Positions 10,501 to 19,189 of a stretch of DNA of 64,000 nt are shown in pieces. The stretch lies in NCBI RefSeq assembly GCF_001039355.2, contig NW_019775545.1, positions 267,187 to 331,186 on the forward strand, read 5' to 3'. The DNA comes from Lingula anatina. Lineage: Eukaryota; Brachiopoda; Lingulata; Lingulida; Lingulidae. The translations under genes were made by a program, and so were the position numbers. The notes under the pieces were generated by a model. It was not told where the DNA came from, did not search any database, and saw nothing but the letters and a program-made list of their open reading frames with translations. Position 1 is the first letter of the stretch. Each line of letters opens with the position of its first letter.

Positions 10501-13500
10501 TAATTGATATACATTTGTAATTTTGGTTAAAGTCAGTTGGAAAAAACTTTGTGAGTGTCAGAAAATGATTTATGTTGTTTTAATAACTATTTATAATACT
10601 GATTTCAGGAATTTGGACAATGTCATTGGAAATATGGCCAAGAATTTTGCAGAAGGAACAGAATACTTCAAGGTTAGTGCTGACAGCTAAGATTCTGGGA
10701 GTGATCTGTAGTTTATAAAATAAATCAAATCAATGAAAGTCTTGACTAAGTCATATTTATCAAACACCTCTTTTGCTAATATGATCTGTGTATTATTGCT
10801 ATCCTATATAGTAAAATTTTGTTATCTTTTTGTACTGAAACTTGTTATGTTATTGCAGCAAAATGAATCAAATTTTTCTATTCTCAATTTTCAGCTTCTG
10901 GTGGATGTTTTTGCCCCAGAATTACGAGATCCCAAGAACATGCATCTTAAGAACTTGTTTGTTATTCTTCCACCCTTGGTGAGTGAAAATTTATCTTTAC
11001 ACATTGATCATGCTAAAGTGGTGGAGCTTATTATTGTGTCTTTTTTATTGTAGAAGGAGTAAATGAAAAAATAAAGATTTTTTTTATTTATTTACTTCTT
11101 TTATTTAAATTCATGCATGCAGGTAAAAGGTTGCATAAGGAGTAATTGAAAGCAATTCTATCAAGTTATGTACGGAATGCTAAAATAAAAGACAATCTTG
11201 TACAGGGTCCAAAAACTACCAAAGTTAGATTTATGACATGTACAAATCTTTTTTAGTCTTACTAATTTTAAAACTTTCTTCCAGACCCTGAATTTTGTAG
11301 AACACAGCATCAGCAGCAAAGAAAAAATGACCAAAAAGAACAAAGTTGGTGCCGCTTTCACTGATGATGGTTTTGCCATGGGTGAGAAAGATTTTCTGCT
11401 CAGATCCAATTCTGATTTAGAGCCTATCACACATATTATGCTATCTTCAAATACAAGTTATGAAAAGGCAGCTTCATCACATGCATAAATGAAATTTGCC
11501 AAAAGTTCTCTGTGTCAGAGATTGTGTCACCCATACGCAATCATGCACTTATTAGCTCTATGTATTCTGTTATGTTGTAGGTGTTGCCTATATTCTGAAG
11601 TTGTTAGACCAGTACCATGAGTTTGACTCTCTTCACTGGTTCCAGTCAGTCAGAGAAAAGTATTCCAAGGAAAGGGTAGGTACTGACATATAACAGCAGC
11701 CCTGGTAAAAAAGATATTCTTTATATTTTTCTCTCTGTCTGATATTCTTGGAAAAATATGTGTAGTGTGAGAAGAAAATTCATACTGGTGTTCACCATTC
11801 AACTGATGCTTATAAGTGAATGGTGTTACACGATTTCAAAAGAAAAAATTCAACTATTGACCTCTGCCTCTCTGACAATTACTTATTAAGTTAATTCATT
11901 TCATAGTTGAACACATCCCTCATTGTCTTTGAAAAAAAGATACAATTGCCTTTGGTAAAGTTTGTACTCATTTTGGGATGTTTTCTTTCAGCAACAAGTT
12001 TTACAACAGCAGCAGTCCAATGTTAGCCGTTCTGACGACAAACTTCAGCAGACGATGACTCTCACAGTGAAGAGGCTGGATACGTATTTGAAGGTATGGA
12101 ATGGGGTTGGACTTTGGTCAGCCTACTAGAAAGATGTATTTAAACTCATTTTATTCAGTGTATATTTTTTTATTGTTTAATGATTCTTATTGATTACTTA
12201 TAAAAAAAAGGAAATTATCAGTCTATATACCACACAAGATAAGAAGTGGTTCTGTTTGATAAAAGTACAAATAATTATTGACTTCCTGCTCTCAGGTTGG
12301 GTGTCCATATGTCTGTTACACACTATGCTGTCTAGGTGGTAATATGCTGTCATAATTGACATTAAAATGAGGAAAATTGCTTTGACATGGGGAATTAATG
12401 TTCATTATTTAAAGTAAGGTAATTTGTAATGACCGATTTGCATGATTTTTGTGACTTTTTACCATTTCCACTTCTTTTGATATTTAAAATAGTATGAAAA
12501 ATTTAAAAAAAACAACAACAAAACATGAGTTGCCAGTTAGTTAATTCATAGGCAGGACAGGCTAAATCTTATAGTTTGCCTTAATGTTACATACTTTGGA
12601 CTGAGCAATGAGAAGAAAAAACTTGCAAGAAGGAATGAAGTATTTTTTCTCCTATCTCAGTAAATACTGGCCAATGACCTCTGCTTTGTAGTACAGTTTT
12701 AACTGTGTAATGTCAGAATAGACTTAGTATTTAAATGTCCATATGTGTTGAAGGTCAAGACGTGCCATATGTTGTCCATAGTAGAGCCTAAGTCAAAGGT
12801 GTGTCCTTTACTGCTGCACTGTTTTATGGCAGGAACGAGGACACCTGTCCGAGGAAAAAGAACTGAAAGTGAAAAGATGAATAAACGATCTGTGTCAGGG
12901 GCAGATTGAGGCCTTCTTCTGGGTCTTGTGGAAGACGTTCAGATTGTTTCAAGTTTACATTGAAGGGCATCTAATTTTTCTGTTGGAATACAGTCAAAAA
13001 TTAAAAATGGGTGAGAAAGACAATTGGGAAGACTGTCAGAAAATACCTCTGGATCCTCCCCTGTATGTAGATAGAGAAAAAGGGAGATTGTGTTGTGGAA
13101 AGAGATTTCCCAGTACGTGTTTGCTGACGTGACATTTATATTCATTAGCTCTGGGCCAAATAGCCAAGGAGGCATACTCATATACAGCAATAGAAATGAA
13201 AATTAAAAATAAAGATCAAATATATTCCCAATATGAACCAAATGCTGCACTCTCCCGCTATTCCATATGTAACCAGATAATGTCAGCAGTCAGCTGTGAC
13301 CCTGAGTTCTGATCAGTGATAGCCCCATTAGGCCATATCCCACTGCCATTGATGACCTAGGACACAATAAACATGAAATATTGTAATTGATTTGAATCTA
13401 ATTTGGCAGTGCAACCTATTCTACACATGTTGGATGACATGTGATGAGGTCTTGGTCACAAGTTTAGTACTTCCATTGGACAGGGGTCAGATGTAGTATT

Positions 13501-16500
13501 CATGGTACTAGCTTTTAAATGGCCAATTATTGTAATTTATACATGTGACATCTGATGATTTTGTAATTAGGAGTTAATGTGGAATTCTTAAAGGTCCAGA
13601 GGAACATGAAATATCTCAATAAAATCTTCTAATTGATTAGTTAATGCTCTCTGTCATACACTTCTTTTGGTTTACTGCTGAGGGCAACTGTTAGTGTTCA
13701 CTCATTACTTTTATTGTTCTGCATATAAAACATGACAAATTAATGATGCTATAAGAAATTGAAGTGAACTTTCTTATTTTTCATTATTTTATTTTAAAGG
13801 CTCCTTTTATTTTTAAGTCCTCTAGAACATAACATAATAGTTTCTTGTATTTTAATTTTCACACTAATGGGAAAATAAATAAATAGATAAATAAATTAAA
13901 AGTACCAGAATCTTCTTTATTAAATGAATAAATATTTAATAGATATGTTTGGCCATTTCAGGAGTTTGACCTACTCTATTACTCCCTCAGCAGTGCCAGG
14001 ATTTTCTTCAGGGCTGACAAGACGGCTGCCGAGGAGAAAGAGGAGAGCAAAGATAAGGAAAAACAAGGTCAGCAACACAAATATATGAGACCAGACCATG
14101 CACTACTCATACATATTATATAATCAAGATATACAGCCTTTGACAGGGTCATTGAGTGGTATTGTACACTTTCCAACATCACTGTTTTATAAATATTTTC
14201 CTTTGAGAACAATATGAGGACAGATTATTATTATTATTATTATTTTTTTTTTTATTTGATGTTTTTTCACCAGGTGATCAAGCCTCAGGAGAGGGAAGTG
14301 GTCAGGAACAACAACAACAACAACAACAGCCCTCAGGTGGGTTTTACTGATTTATAGTTTACAGTGCAGTAAGCACTGTTAGTTAAGCGAATGAAAGCTA
14401 ACAGCATATTTTAATTGTGTATGTGCACATCTTTTGAATTAATAAAAGAGAGATAAACCTTGATTTATTTTATAGGTGGCCTTTGATTTAAGAATATTAA
14501 TGATCATCCAAGAAAGGAGTTGCTATTAAGACATTATTCAGGGCTATAGTGATGTTATTTCTGTGATTAATTCTATAATTAATTACTGACCATGTCTTGA
14601 TAAAATGTCATGTTTTCACTGATTAAAGGAACCAGTTCATGACAGAAATGAGGTAAACCTTGTATTTATATCTGAGTGTGCTGCTATAGGTGATAGATAC
14701 CATATATGGTGATATTTACCATATATGGAAGATGGTAGTATATGTTACCATGGCTTCTGTTACCATATGTGGTAATGGTTTGCTTGTTTGCTACATGTGT
14801 CTGTTCATGCTTTCTTTATGTAGTAGCTTTTTCTAAAATATGTTTGTGACCATTTTTCCTGGTTTTATTTGCTGTTTTGTAACTTTCACATGTGCTCTGT
14901 ATACTATCCCATATGCTAAGTATACTGTCACATATGCTGTGTATACTATATACAAACAAATCCCCGATTTTATAAAAAATACATCATAAACCAAAGATGA
15001 AACAAAAAATGTTAAATCTCATGTAAAGTTGTGCAATGTCAGTATTCAACATTCGGTCTTTAATTTTTCATTTTTCCACAGTGACATTAAATAACAACAC
15101 CTCAGCATATATTGTCTAAATCTGCAAGTCAGCTGCATGCAGGCATCTCAGCCAGGCACATTCTTCCTGTGATGCTATGACAGCCCCCTAACAGCATGAC
15201 TAATGTGTTGTGTTTTACATGTAGATGTACTGTCACTGTAATGGATGTGATGCTTAAACTGTGTACAATGTATATATATTTGCATTCTAATTCCCCTGAC
15301 TGAAAACTATAAATGTACTAGTTTATAAATATTCCCCTGCTTGGGTAAAAGTGCTTCATAATCTTTGTCTGTTTTTAGTTTGTCGAATTGCATATTTTGC
15401 ATTTTTTCATTACTCACCATGGTAATTTCTATGTTAATATCATTGGGTTGAAGATATTATCACAATGTTTTAATCAGATATATATTTTTACTTTTAAGTT
15501 AAAATATTAAAATATGACAAAATTTTTCAGGCATCTTCATTTTAACAAAAATTTTGAAAGAAAAAATGGTTTAATTTCTCACCAGTGCTCATTTTATGAG
15601 TTTTATGTTATTTCCTGTAAGGGCCATTCTTTAAAGCAATGTTAACACCAGTTTTCATGTTAATTTGACCTCTTGCACTTGTTCCTGAACCTAATGTACC
15701 TAGATGTTGTGTCAAATGAAATTGTTTGAAATGTTTTAACACTTTGTTTGATGTGGTTAAAAAGCACACTGCTGTGGGCAAAAAAATTTGAAAGAGAAGT
15801 TGTCTTTCATGTCTTTGCTTTAGCTGATAAGTTATGGCCGTCGGCTTATCTCCAAGACATCATTTATTGCGTTCCTCCGAGGATATAAAAATACATTTAC
15901 ATTTTGATATGGAGGCGACATGCAACAGGTCAGCATAGGTCACTGCTGGGTCTTCTCAAGACAAGCTTGCATGTTTAGGGCAGGGGACAGACTATGGATG
16001 TGCACTTTTTATTTAATGCTTCCTATGAATCCCATATAAATTAAAATTTTAGTAAGGAAATTTACTTTTGAATGTACTTGTGAAAAAAAAGCAGTCCAGG
16101 GAATGGTGATAAAAGTCAGAATATTTTTCCATAAAGTGATTACCTTGTTTATAAAACTTCATTCTTTGTGCACTTTGATGGGAAAAATGCTAAAAATGTC
16201 AAACACTACTTTAAAAAATAGCACGGTTCAGTGCAGATGTGAAATTTAAATGTTAATGTCCTCCTTTCCTTACACAACATAGAGTTTCTCCATAGACTTA
16301 TATAGCCATCATGTACATTGATATAGACAGCAGCATTGAAGGGTGACTTAGGGCGCATTCCCATAGATTTTAGATCGAACTATCCCTGTGGGGAGTCTCA
16401 CTAGATTACTGTCAGATAATCTGGCTTAAATGTCCGTTCCGCCTACTACAGTAACAAGCTGTAAGGGGATAATTAACTTTCGTGCCCGCTCGGCCGACAG

Positions 16501-17079
16501 CTATTTAGCGTGAACCCCCAGGGAGTTAGGTCGATCTAGTTGGATCGATCTAATCTCTGGGAATGGGGTCATAGTCTGTGATCTGAGGACACTAGAGTTC
16601 ACCAAGTACGACTGGACACCAGCTGTTCTTGATTTAAATTTAAATATTTTATAATCATTTTTATCACTTGAAATTATATTTATTGTCAGGTCACTTTGGA
16701 ATTTAGTTTGATCTTTGCCATTGTTAGAGTACAGGGTATAGACCACATGATTGTAATAATGTCTGGCTCAAATGTCCATTACTAGGAATGCAATCCCAAA
16801 TGGGCAGATACCTACCTGAAAGTGGTGGTGGTGTATTCATCATCAAATTATGTCTGCTTTTGTGCTAATGGGGAAGATAAGAGACCACAAATGTCCCACT
16901 TGTCTGTGAAATTTCAATGGCACCCATCATGATGAAGGCCTAACTTACCAAAAACTGTATTTTGTTTAATTTTAGATGCAGCAGCACCACCGCCGCCACC
17001 AGTTGAGTCTTCAGGGGGTGCACCACCACCCCCACCCCCTCCGCCTCCTCCACCGCCACCGCCGCCTCCGCCAATGTAG
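1431..17079 (+). CDS. WASHC4: WASH complex subunit 4 (SWIP), partial, 27 exons
   Basis: Subunit of the pentameric WASH regulatory complex, which activates Arp2/3 on endosomes to drive retromer-linked sorting; SWIP is a helical scaffold with no catalytic site. Twenty-seven exons with GT-AG introns and matching phases give 1016 codons and a stop at 17077. Blocks recognised from the family include [87 protein letters not shown]-like, [20 protein letters not shown] and [16 protein letters not shown]. Human SWIP is 1173 residues; the window begins near its residue 200. Differences are a polyQ cassette exon and a polyproline C-terminus where the vertebrate protein ends differently. Four exons have tandem copies of their 3' end and donor in the next intron. 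Exon ends are my own splice calls without transcript support. Confidence 0.96.
1815..1935 (+). CDS. WASHC4: WASHC4 exon 2 in window
   Basis: Starts with G completing AGG, then MLKSVHHNP; ends [12 protein letters not shown] before GTAAAG in phase 0. One of the most conserved SWIP blocks. Confidence 0.95.
2181..2298 (+). CDS. WASHC4: WASHC4 exon 3 (3' end triplicated)
   Basis: Acceptor ctggtttcag precedes AAC TGT GTG GAG (NCVEQQFDD). The exon ends CTA G before GTAATA in phase 1. An alternative acceptor at 2131-2132 would also be phase 0 and add 16 residues, but family spacing favours 2181. The last part of the exon plus donor is repeated twice downstream (66 and 63 bp steps), keeping frame to 2447, so longer isoforms are possible. 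Confidence 0.85.
2533..2660 (+). CDS. WASHC4: WASHC4 exon 4 in window
   Basis: Acceptor gtcttcttccag; GC completes a Gly codon; reads [20 protein letters not shown] and ends TAT AAA AAG before GTTTGT, phase 0. Matches the family block KYVGICGLFVLHFQIF. Confidence 0.95.
2914..3074 (+). CDS. WASHC4: WASHC4 exon 5 in window
   Basis: Acceptor at 2912-2913 gives [18 protein letters not shown], continuing through ALDRK to LQ and AG before GTAAGT (phase 2). Equivalent to the human VPAITLTANIIWFPDNF segment. Confidence 0.94.
3463..3580 (+). CDS. WASHC4: WASHC4 exon 6 in window
   Basis: Acceptor gtgttcttccag; A completes Arg, then [18 protein letters not shown] and ends FIQ before GTAGGC in phase 0. 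Confidence 0.93.
3600..3770 (+). repeat. Dispersed repeat, copy A
   Basis: This stretch in the intron after exon 6 matches, in inverted orientation, 12897-13060 of the same gene. Shared words include ATCCAGAG(A/G)TATTTTCTGACAG, ATTAGATGCCC, TCAATGTAAAC and CGTCTTCC. Both are in WASHC4 introns. I cannot assign the family; no terminal inverted repeats or poly-A tail were clear. Confidence 0.7.
4113..4238 (+). CDS. WASHC4: WASHC4 exon 7 in window
   Basis: Acceptor tgttatttccag; reads [18 protein letters not shown] then [19 protein letters not shown] before GTAAGG, 126 nt, phase 0 to 0. KPMTKTSV and CRLVELLK are near-invariant in the family. Confidence 0.96.
4536..4643 (+). CDS. WASHC4: WASHC4 exon 8 in window
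   Basis: Acceptor ttttcctgcag; reads [17 protein letters not shown] and ends NLIAVAK before GTTAGT; 108 nt, phase 0 to 0. Confidence 0.95.
5159..5305 (+). CDS. WASHC4: WASHC4 exon 9 (3' end duplicated in intron)
   Basis: Acceptor gtgtttccag; reads [20 protein letters not shown] and ends ALAVGARM before GTATGT; 147 nt, phase 0 to 0. A 127-bp tandem copy of the exon end plus donor follows at 5362, but its frame hits TGA. Confidence 0.96.
5235..5485 (+). repeat. Tandem duplication across exon 9 donor
   Basis: The segment starting CTCTCAATGGACCAGG at 5235 recurs at 5362 (period 127). It covers the last 71 nt of exon 9, the GTATGT donor and about 56 nt of intron. The second copy has two substitutions that create TGA in the exon frame (AAG GAT AGA TGA), and 127 is not a multiple of 3. 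Confidence 0.95.
5694..5773 (+). CDS. WASHC4: WASHC4 exon 10 in window
   Basis: Acceptor cttattttcag; reads [20 protein letters not shown] and ends GAG AA before GTGAGT, phase 2. Confidence 0.94.
6194..6299 (+). CDS. WASHC4: WASHC4 exon 11 in window
   Basis: Acceptor gtgtatttcag; A completes Lys, then [20 protein letters not shown] and ends RLH before GTAAGT. The [15 protein letters not shown] motif is diagnostic for SWIP. Confidence 0.96.
6663..6779 (+). CDS. WASHC4: WASHC4 exon 12 in window
   Basis: Acceptor tccatatctcag; reads [19 protein letters not shown] and ends ELKD before GTGAGT; 117 nt, phase 0 to 0. Confidence 0.94.
7080..7248 (+). CDS. WASHC4: WASHC4 exon 13 in window
   Basis: Acceptor tgattgcag; reads [20 protein letters not shown] then [17 protein letters not shown], ending AAA G before GTAGGA (phase 1). 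[13 protein letters not shown] is strongly conserved. Confidence 0.96.
7712..7866 (+). CDS. WASHC4: WASHC4 exon 14 in window
   Basis: A C-rich tract (cccctcccccccccag) precedes the exon; reads [20 protein letters not shown] and ends LPSQTLEQ before GTAGGA, phase 0. Confidence 0.97.
8169..8243 (+). CDS. WASHC4: WASHC4 exon 15 in window
   Basis: Acceptor ccaatttcag; 75 nt reading [18 protein letters not shown] to NLNNQ before GTAAGG. Confidence 0.97.
8244..9022 (+). other. WASHC4 intron (779 bp)
   Basis: Contains a (TTTAT)n-like low-complexity tract at about 8286-8368. No other structure or coding exon was seen. Confidence 0.8.
8286..8368 (+). repeat. (TTTAT)n/(TTTA)n low-complexity tract
   Basis: Imperfect runs of TTTAT and TTTA over about 80 bp inside an intron. 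Confidence 0.9.
9023..9127 (+). CDS. WASHC4: WASHC4 exon 16 (3' end triplicated in intron)
   Basis: Acceptor ttttttcttcag; reads [20 protein letters not shown] and ends GIMNTT before GTAAGC; 105 nt. The last 31 nt plus donor recur twice at 55-bp steps; using the copies would shift frame or include a stop. Confidence 0.97.
9097..9260 (+). repeat. 55-bp triplication across exon 16 donor
   Basis: Units begin at 9097, 9152 and 9207. Each contains the exon tail (GGCATTATGAACACCACT) and an intact GTAAGC donor. The first unit is part exon, part intron; the second and third are intronic copies with about 1-7 differences. Confidence 0.96.
9523..9657 (+). CDS. WASHC4: WASHC4 exon 17 in window
   Basis: Acceptor ttctgtttcag; reads [20 protein letters not shown] and [11 protein letters not shown], ending DQK before GTTTGT, 135 nt, phase 0 to 0. 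Confidence 0.97.
9987..10095 (+). CDS. WASHC4: WASHC4 exon 18 (3' end duplicated in intron)
   Basis: Acceptor tattttctag; reads [17 protein letters not shown] and ends VGQI G before GTAGGT (phase 1). A diverged copy of the exon end and donor follows at 10111. Confidence 0.97.
10044..10174 (+). repeat. Diverged duplication across exon 18 donor
   Basis: CCAGAGGGCAACACTTACCT at 10044 recurs as CCAGAGGTCAGCACTTACCT at 10111 (67-bp step). The second copy carries several substitutions and a 6-bp insertion but still ends AGGTAGGTT, so the donor word is intact. Confidence 0.92.
10294..10447 (+). CDS. WASHC4: WASHC4 exon 19 in window
   Basis: Acceptor ccaaccaacag; reads [20 protein letters not shown] and [16 protein letters not shown], ending GCA GG before GTAGGT (phase 2). 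The IRSGGLHC block is the best family signature in the gene. Confidence 0.98.
10609..10672 (+). CDS. WASHC4: WASHC4 exon 20 in window
   Basis: Acceptor ctgatttcag; G completes Gly, then [21 protein letters not shown] before GTTAGT; 64 nt. Confidence 0.95.
10895..10978 (+). CDS. WASHC4: WASHC4 exon 21 in window
   Basis: Acceptor caattttcag; reads [20 protein letters not shown] and ends PPL before GTGAGT; 84 nt. Confidence 0.96.
11285..11381 (+). CDS. WASHC4: WASHC4 exon 22 in window
   Basis: Acceptor tttcttccag; reads [20 protein letters not shown] and [11 protein letters not shown], ending G before GTGAGA (phase 1). Confidence 0.97.
11581..11675 (+). CDS. WASHC4: WASHC4 exon 23 in window
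   Basis: Acceptor tatgttgtag; reads [20 protein letters not shown] then [11 protein letters not shown] before GTAGGT; phase 0. Confidence 0.97.
11992..12093 (+). CDS. WASHC4: WASHC4 exon 24 in window
   Basis: Acceptor ttttctttcag; Gln-rich start [10 protein letters not shown] then [17 protein letters not shown] before GTATGG; 102 nt. Confidence 0.96.
12094..13961 (+). other. WASHC4 intron (1.9 kb)
   Basis: AT-rich and non-coding. It holds copy B of the inverted dispersed repeat (12897-13060). I see nothing else of note. Confidence 0.8.
12897..13060 (-). repeat. Dispersed repeat, copy B
   Basis: Its reverse complement matches copy A at 3600-3770 with shared blocks ATCCAGAGGTATTTTCTGAC, ATTAGATGCCC, TCAATGTAAAC and GTCTTCC. 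By eye roughly three quarters of bases agree outside a diverged middle. The family is unknown to me. Confidence 0.7.
13962..14067 (+). CDS. WASHC4: WASHC4 exon 25 in window
   Basis: Acceptor ggccatttcag; reads [25 protein letters not shown], then an E/K-rich stretch ending AAA CAA G before GTCAGC (phase 1). This is the last strongly conserved SWIP block; what follows is variable tail. Confidence 0.97.
14274..14336 (+). CDS. WASHC4: WASHC4 exon 26, polyQ cassette
   Basis: Acceptor tttttcaccag; 63 nt, phase 1 to 1, reading [20 protein letters not shown]. The glutamines are a CAA run. Because both ends are phase 1, skipping it keeps the frame, so it is a natural cassette exon. Confidence 0.85.
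14337..16975 (+). other. WASHC4 last intron (2.6 kb)
   Basis: Holds short ACCATATATGGT-type palindromes at about 14696-14775, an ATATGCT/GTATACT repeat patch at about 14890-14950, a CpG-containing patch at about 15835-15905 of unknown nature, and one copy of the 215-220 bp inverted-repeat element (16351-16570). Confidence 0.75.
16351..16570 (-). mobile_element. MITE family H, copy 1 (220 bp)
   Basis: Inverse orientation relative to copies at 25172 and 54735. Ends are inverted repeats (GGGCGCATTCCCATAGATT at left; reverse complement of the right end GACCCCATTCCCAGAGATT). Internal words GATCGATC, GTCTCACTAGATTACT and ACAAGCTGTAAGGGG are shared by all three. Flanking trinucleotides are TTA (left) and ATA (right). 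No coding capacity. Confidence 0.9.
16976..17079 (+). CDS. WASHC4: WASHC4 last exon: polyproline tail and stop
   Basis: Acceptor gtttaattttag; AT completes an Asp codon, then AAA, five prolines, VESSGGA, 17 consecutive prolines, Met and TAG at 17077-17079. Phase matches both exon 26 and exon 25. Synonymous codons are mixed (CCA, CCC, CCG, CCT), so this is not a fresh trinucleotide slip. Vertebrate SWIP lacks such a tail as far as I know. Proline runs of this kind bind profilin, SH3, WW or EVH1 domains. Confidence 0.93.
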
Positions 17080-18140
17080 ATTGTCAGCTGACCATGAGGA
17101 CTGGACGTATTATTACAGGACAAAGTGCTCATATCCCTAAGTGCATTGTTGCAATAAGTTGATATATCCTGGTTTGTGCTGATGAAAAATAATATAAATA
17201 TAAAAATATGCTAGAAAAATATCAAATTTTGAAAGATGAATTTATTGACAGTTAATGTGTTTACTGTCACAAAGGTGCTTATGCTCTAAGAACTAGACAT
17301 TTATATCCAAGGTATCACATTGTTGATAGTTAATTTAATGGACATAGAATTACAAGAGGTAAATGAACTTTGATAATTAACATTTATTATTAATTATTTA
17401 AAATGTCACATGTTCTGGTGTAACTTTTGCACCAACAGCTTATAATTGGCATATCTTTTGGGTCATTACAAACTGATGTACCAGAAGTTTGATATTTATG
17501 GACAGCACAGATGTCATCTCATATTGTCTCTTTACACTGAGGTCCTCAGCTGTGAAGTCACTGAATCAGAGCTTGGAGACTTGTGTACTGAAATGAGGTA
17601 CCGGTATTTGAGTAGCAGTTATTCATAGATATTATAGAGCTAAATGAATACCATAGATTATATTAGTTGGTTTCTTATGGCCGAGATAAACAGTTATTTC
17701 ATGTTGATTCTTGTCTATATTGAAGAATTTTAAGTGGTGCTTTAATATTGCCCACATCTTGATTAACATATTTATATATTGTGTGGAATGTTGTCTTATA
17801 AACCATGTTTCTTTTTTTATCATTTTGAGACAAAAATATCATTTATATTGACAGTCATGTAATTATTTTAAAATATATGGTCAAGTAAAAATGCATACGG
17901 TTATCAATGAAAATTACTACTATCTCATAAAGAAGGATTCTATTTTTACTATGATTGTAATGGATCTGTATTATATTACACTGTATTACTGAAGCTACAT
18001 ATGAAATAAAACTTGTTGATGTACATGTACATGTATCAGAAAATATGGCAATAATTGAATAAAAGGAAGAAAAATAATGAACAGGTGTTAAATTGCATAA
18101 TTGAATAATGTCTGAAATAAACTTGTGATTGATAAACAGT
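17080..18140 (+). other. WASHC4: WASHC4 3' UTR with poly(A) signals
   Basis: AT-rich sequence follows the stop codon with no further exon. Candidate AATAAA signals sit at 18005, 18058 and 18116; the last is followed by a TTGTGATTG stretch and a T-rich tract that could be the downstream element. The true cleavage site is not determinable by eye, and a shorter UTR is possible. Confidence 0.6.
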
Positions 18141-18184
18141 TTTTCATTCTCTGCTTCTCTCTTGCTGATAATTTTTTAATTATT

Positions 18185-18655
18185 CAGAAGCCCTCAGCAA
18201 TTGTTTTATTATTATTATCAAACTTGCAACCCGAGGGTTAGATAATTACAATCATTGCATCATAGTTGAATAAAACCAATAGTGAGTAAGAATAAAGGAA
18301 TGTTAAAAGACATGTAAACAAATTTAAAAAGTCACGCATTGTTCATTTGGTTTAATTGTAGGTCTTTTGAATGTCTCCTGTTCCCTTAATGAATATTTGA
18401 CATTTTGTGTTGGTTGTAAAAGATAATGCAATCTATGATCCATTTCATTTGATATCCTAATAAACAATTTTTTGCATGCATTGAGCCTTCTTTCACTCAG
18501 TAGTTCAAGTTTACTATGTTCACAAGCAGTGTCAAAATCAGGATAAATTATCTTAAGAGCTCTTTCTTGAGACGTTTTCTACTAGGGCAGTCAATTCATT
18601 TGTTAACCCGAAAAACAGGGGCACCATATTCTAAAACTGACCGTTTTCCAGCACT
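18185..18655 (-). mobile_element. Non-LTR retrotransposon 3' fragment (degenerate RT tail)
   Basis: On the minus strand, about 18655 down to 18324 reads as the C-terminal end of a LINE reverse-transcriptase protein: SVLEYGAPVF, then RALKIIYPDFD, LELLSERRLNACKKLF, DHRLHYLLQPTQN and YSLR, with a stop at 18324-18326. The reading is broken by TGA at 18596-18598 and a frame change before RALK. The tail then has about 140 bp of 3' UTR ending in an ATAATAATAATAAAA repeat near 18205. It is 5'-truncated and dead. The blocks are typical of CR1/RTE/jockey-like elements; I cannot pick the clade. Confidence 0.82.
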
Positions 18656-19189
18656 CTTCATTTACTTACCGATTTTCTCGGCTGAAACTGATTGAACTGT
18701 TATGTGCATTCATTGTCTATTCATTTTACTTTCACGACACCAAATAAGTGACAAATGCTTTAAAACCTGTAAAAAGTCAAATGCAAGAAGAAAAGTGGGA
18801 TGTACTGTATGTTTTAAGGCAAAAAAAATCTAATCTTATCCATGACAATATAAAAAGCATATGTAATACAATATCTTAAACAATAGTTATACATCTGTAA
18901 ACTAATACTCCCAAGTAACATAAATAATACAAGAACCATCTCGTTGGGGTTTTGTTGAATGATAAATGTATTAGGTTTTCAAGTCTTAAAAAGGTCAAAT
19001 TAAACAGCATATCTATTGACATTTAAAAGCGTGCATCTGTTTATTATTATTTTATCTGGTGACCCTTTACAATTATATTACATCAAAGCCTTTTTAGTTT
19101 GTTAAAGACTTGAGAAAATAGGTCTGAAGCGTCATGTTTAGAAAGCCTGCCACGCTGCTGTTTATAGAGTGGCCCATTTGTTTATTTTA
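18656..19189. other. Intergenic sequence
   Basis: AT-rich sequence between the LINE fragment and the MAGI promoter. I see no gene or clear repeat in it. Confidence 0.6.

Noticed and set aside
16914-17132. Minus-strand ORF with a long glycine run
   Set aside because: It is the shadow of the polyproline exon of WASHC4 on the other strand.
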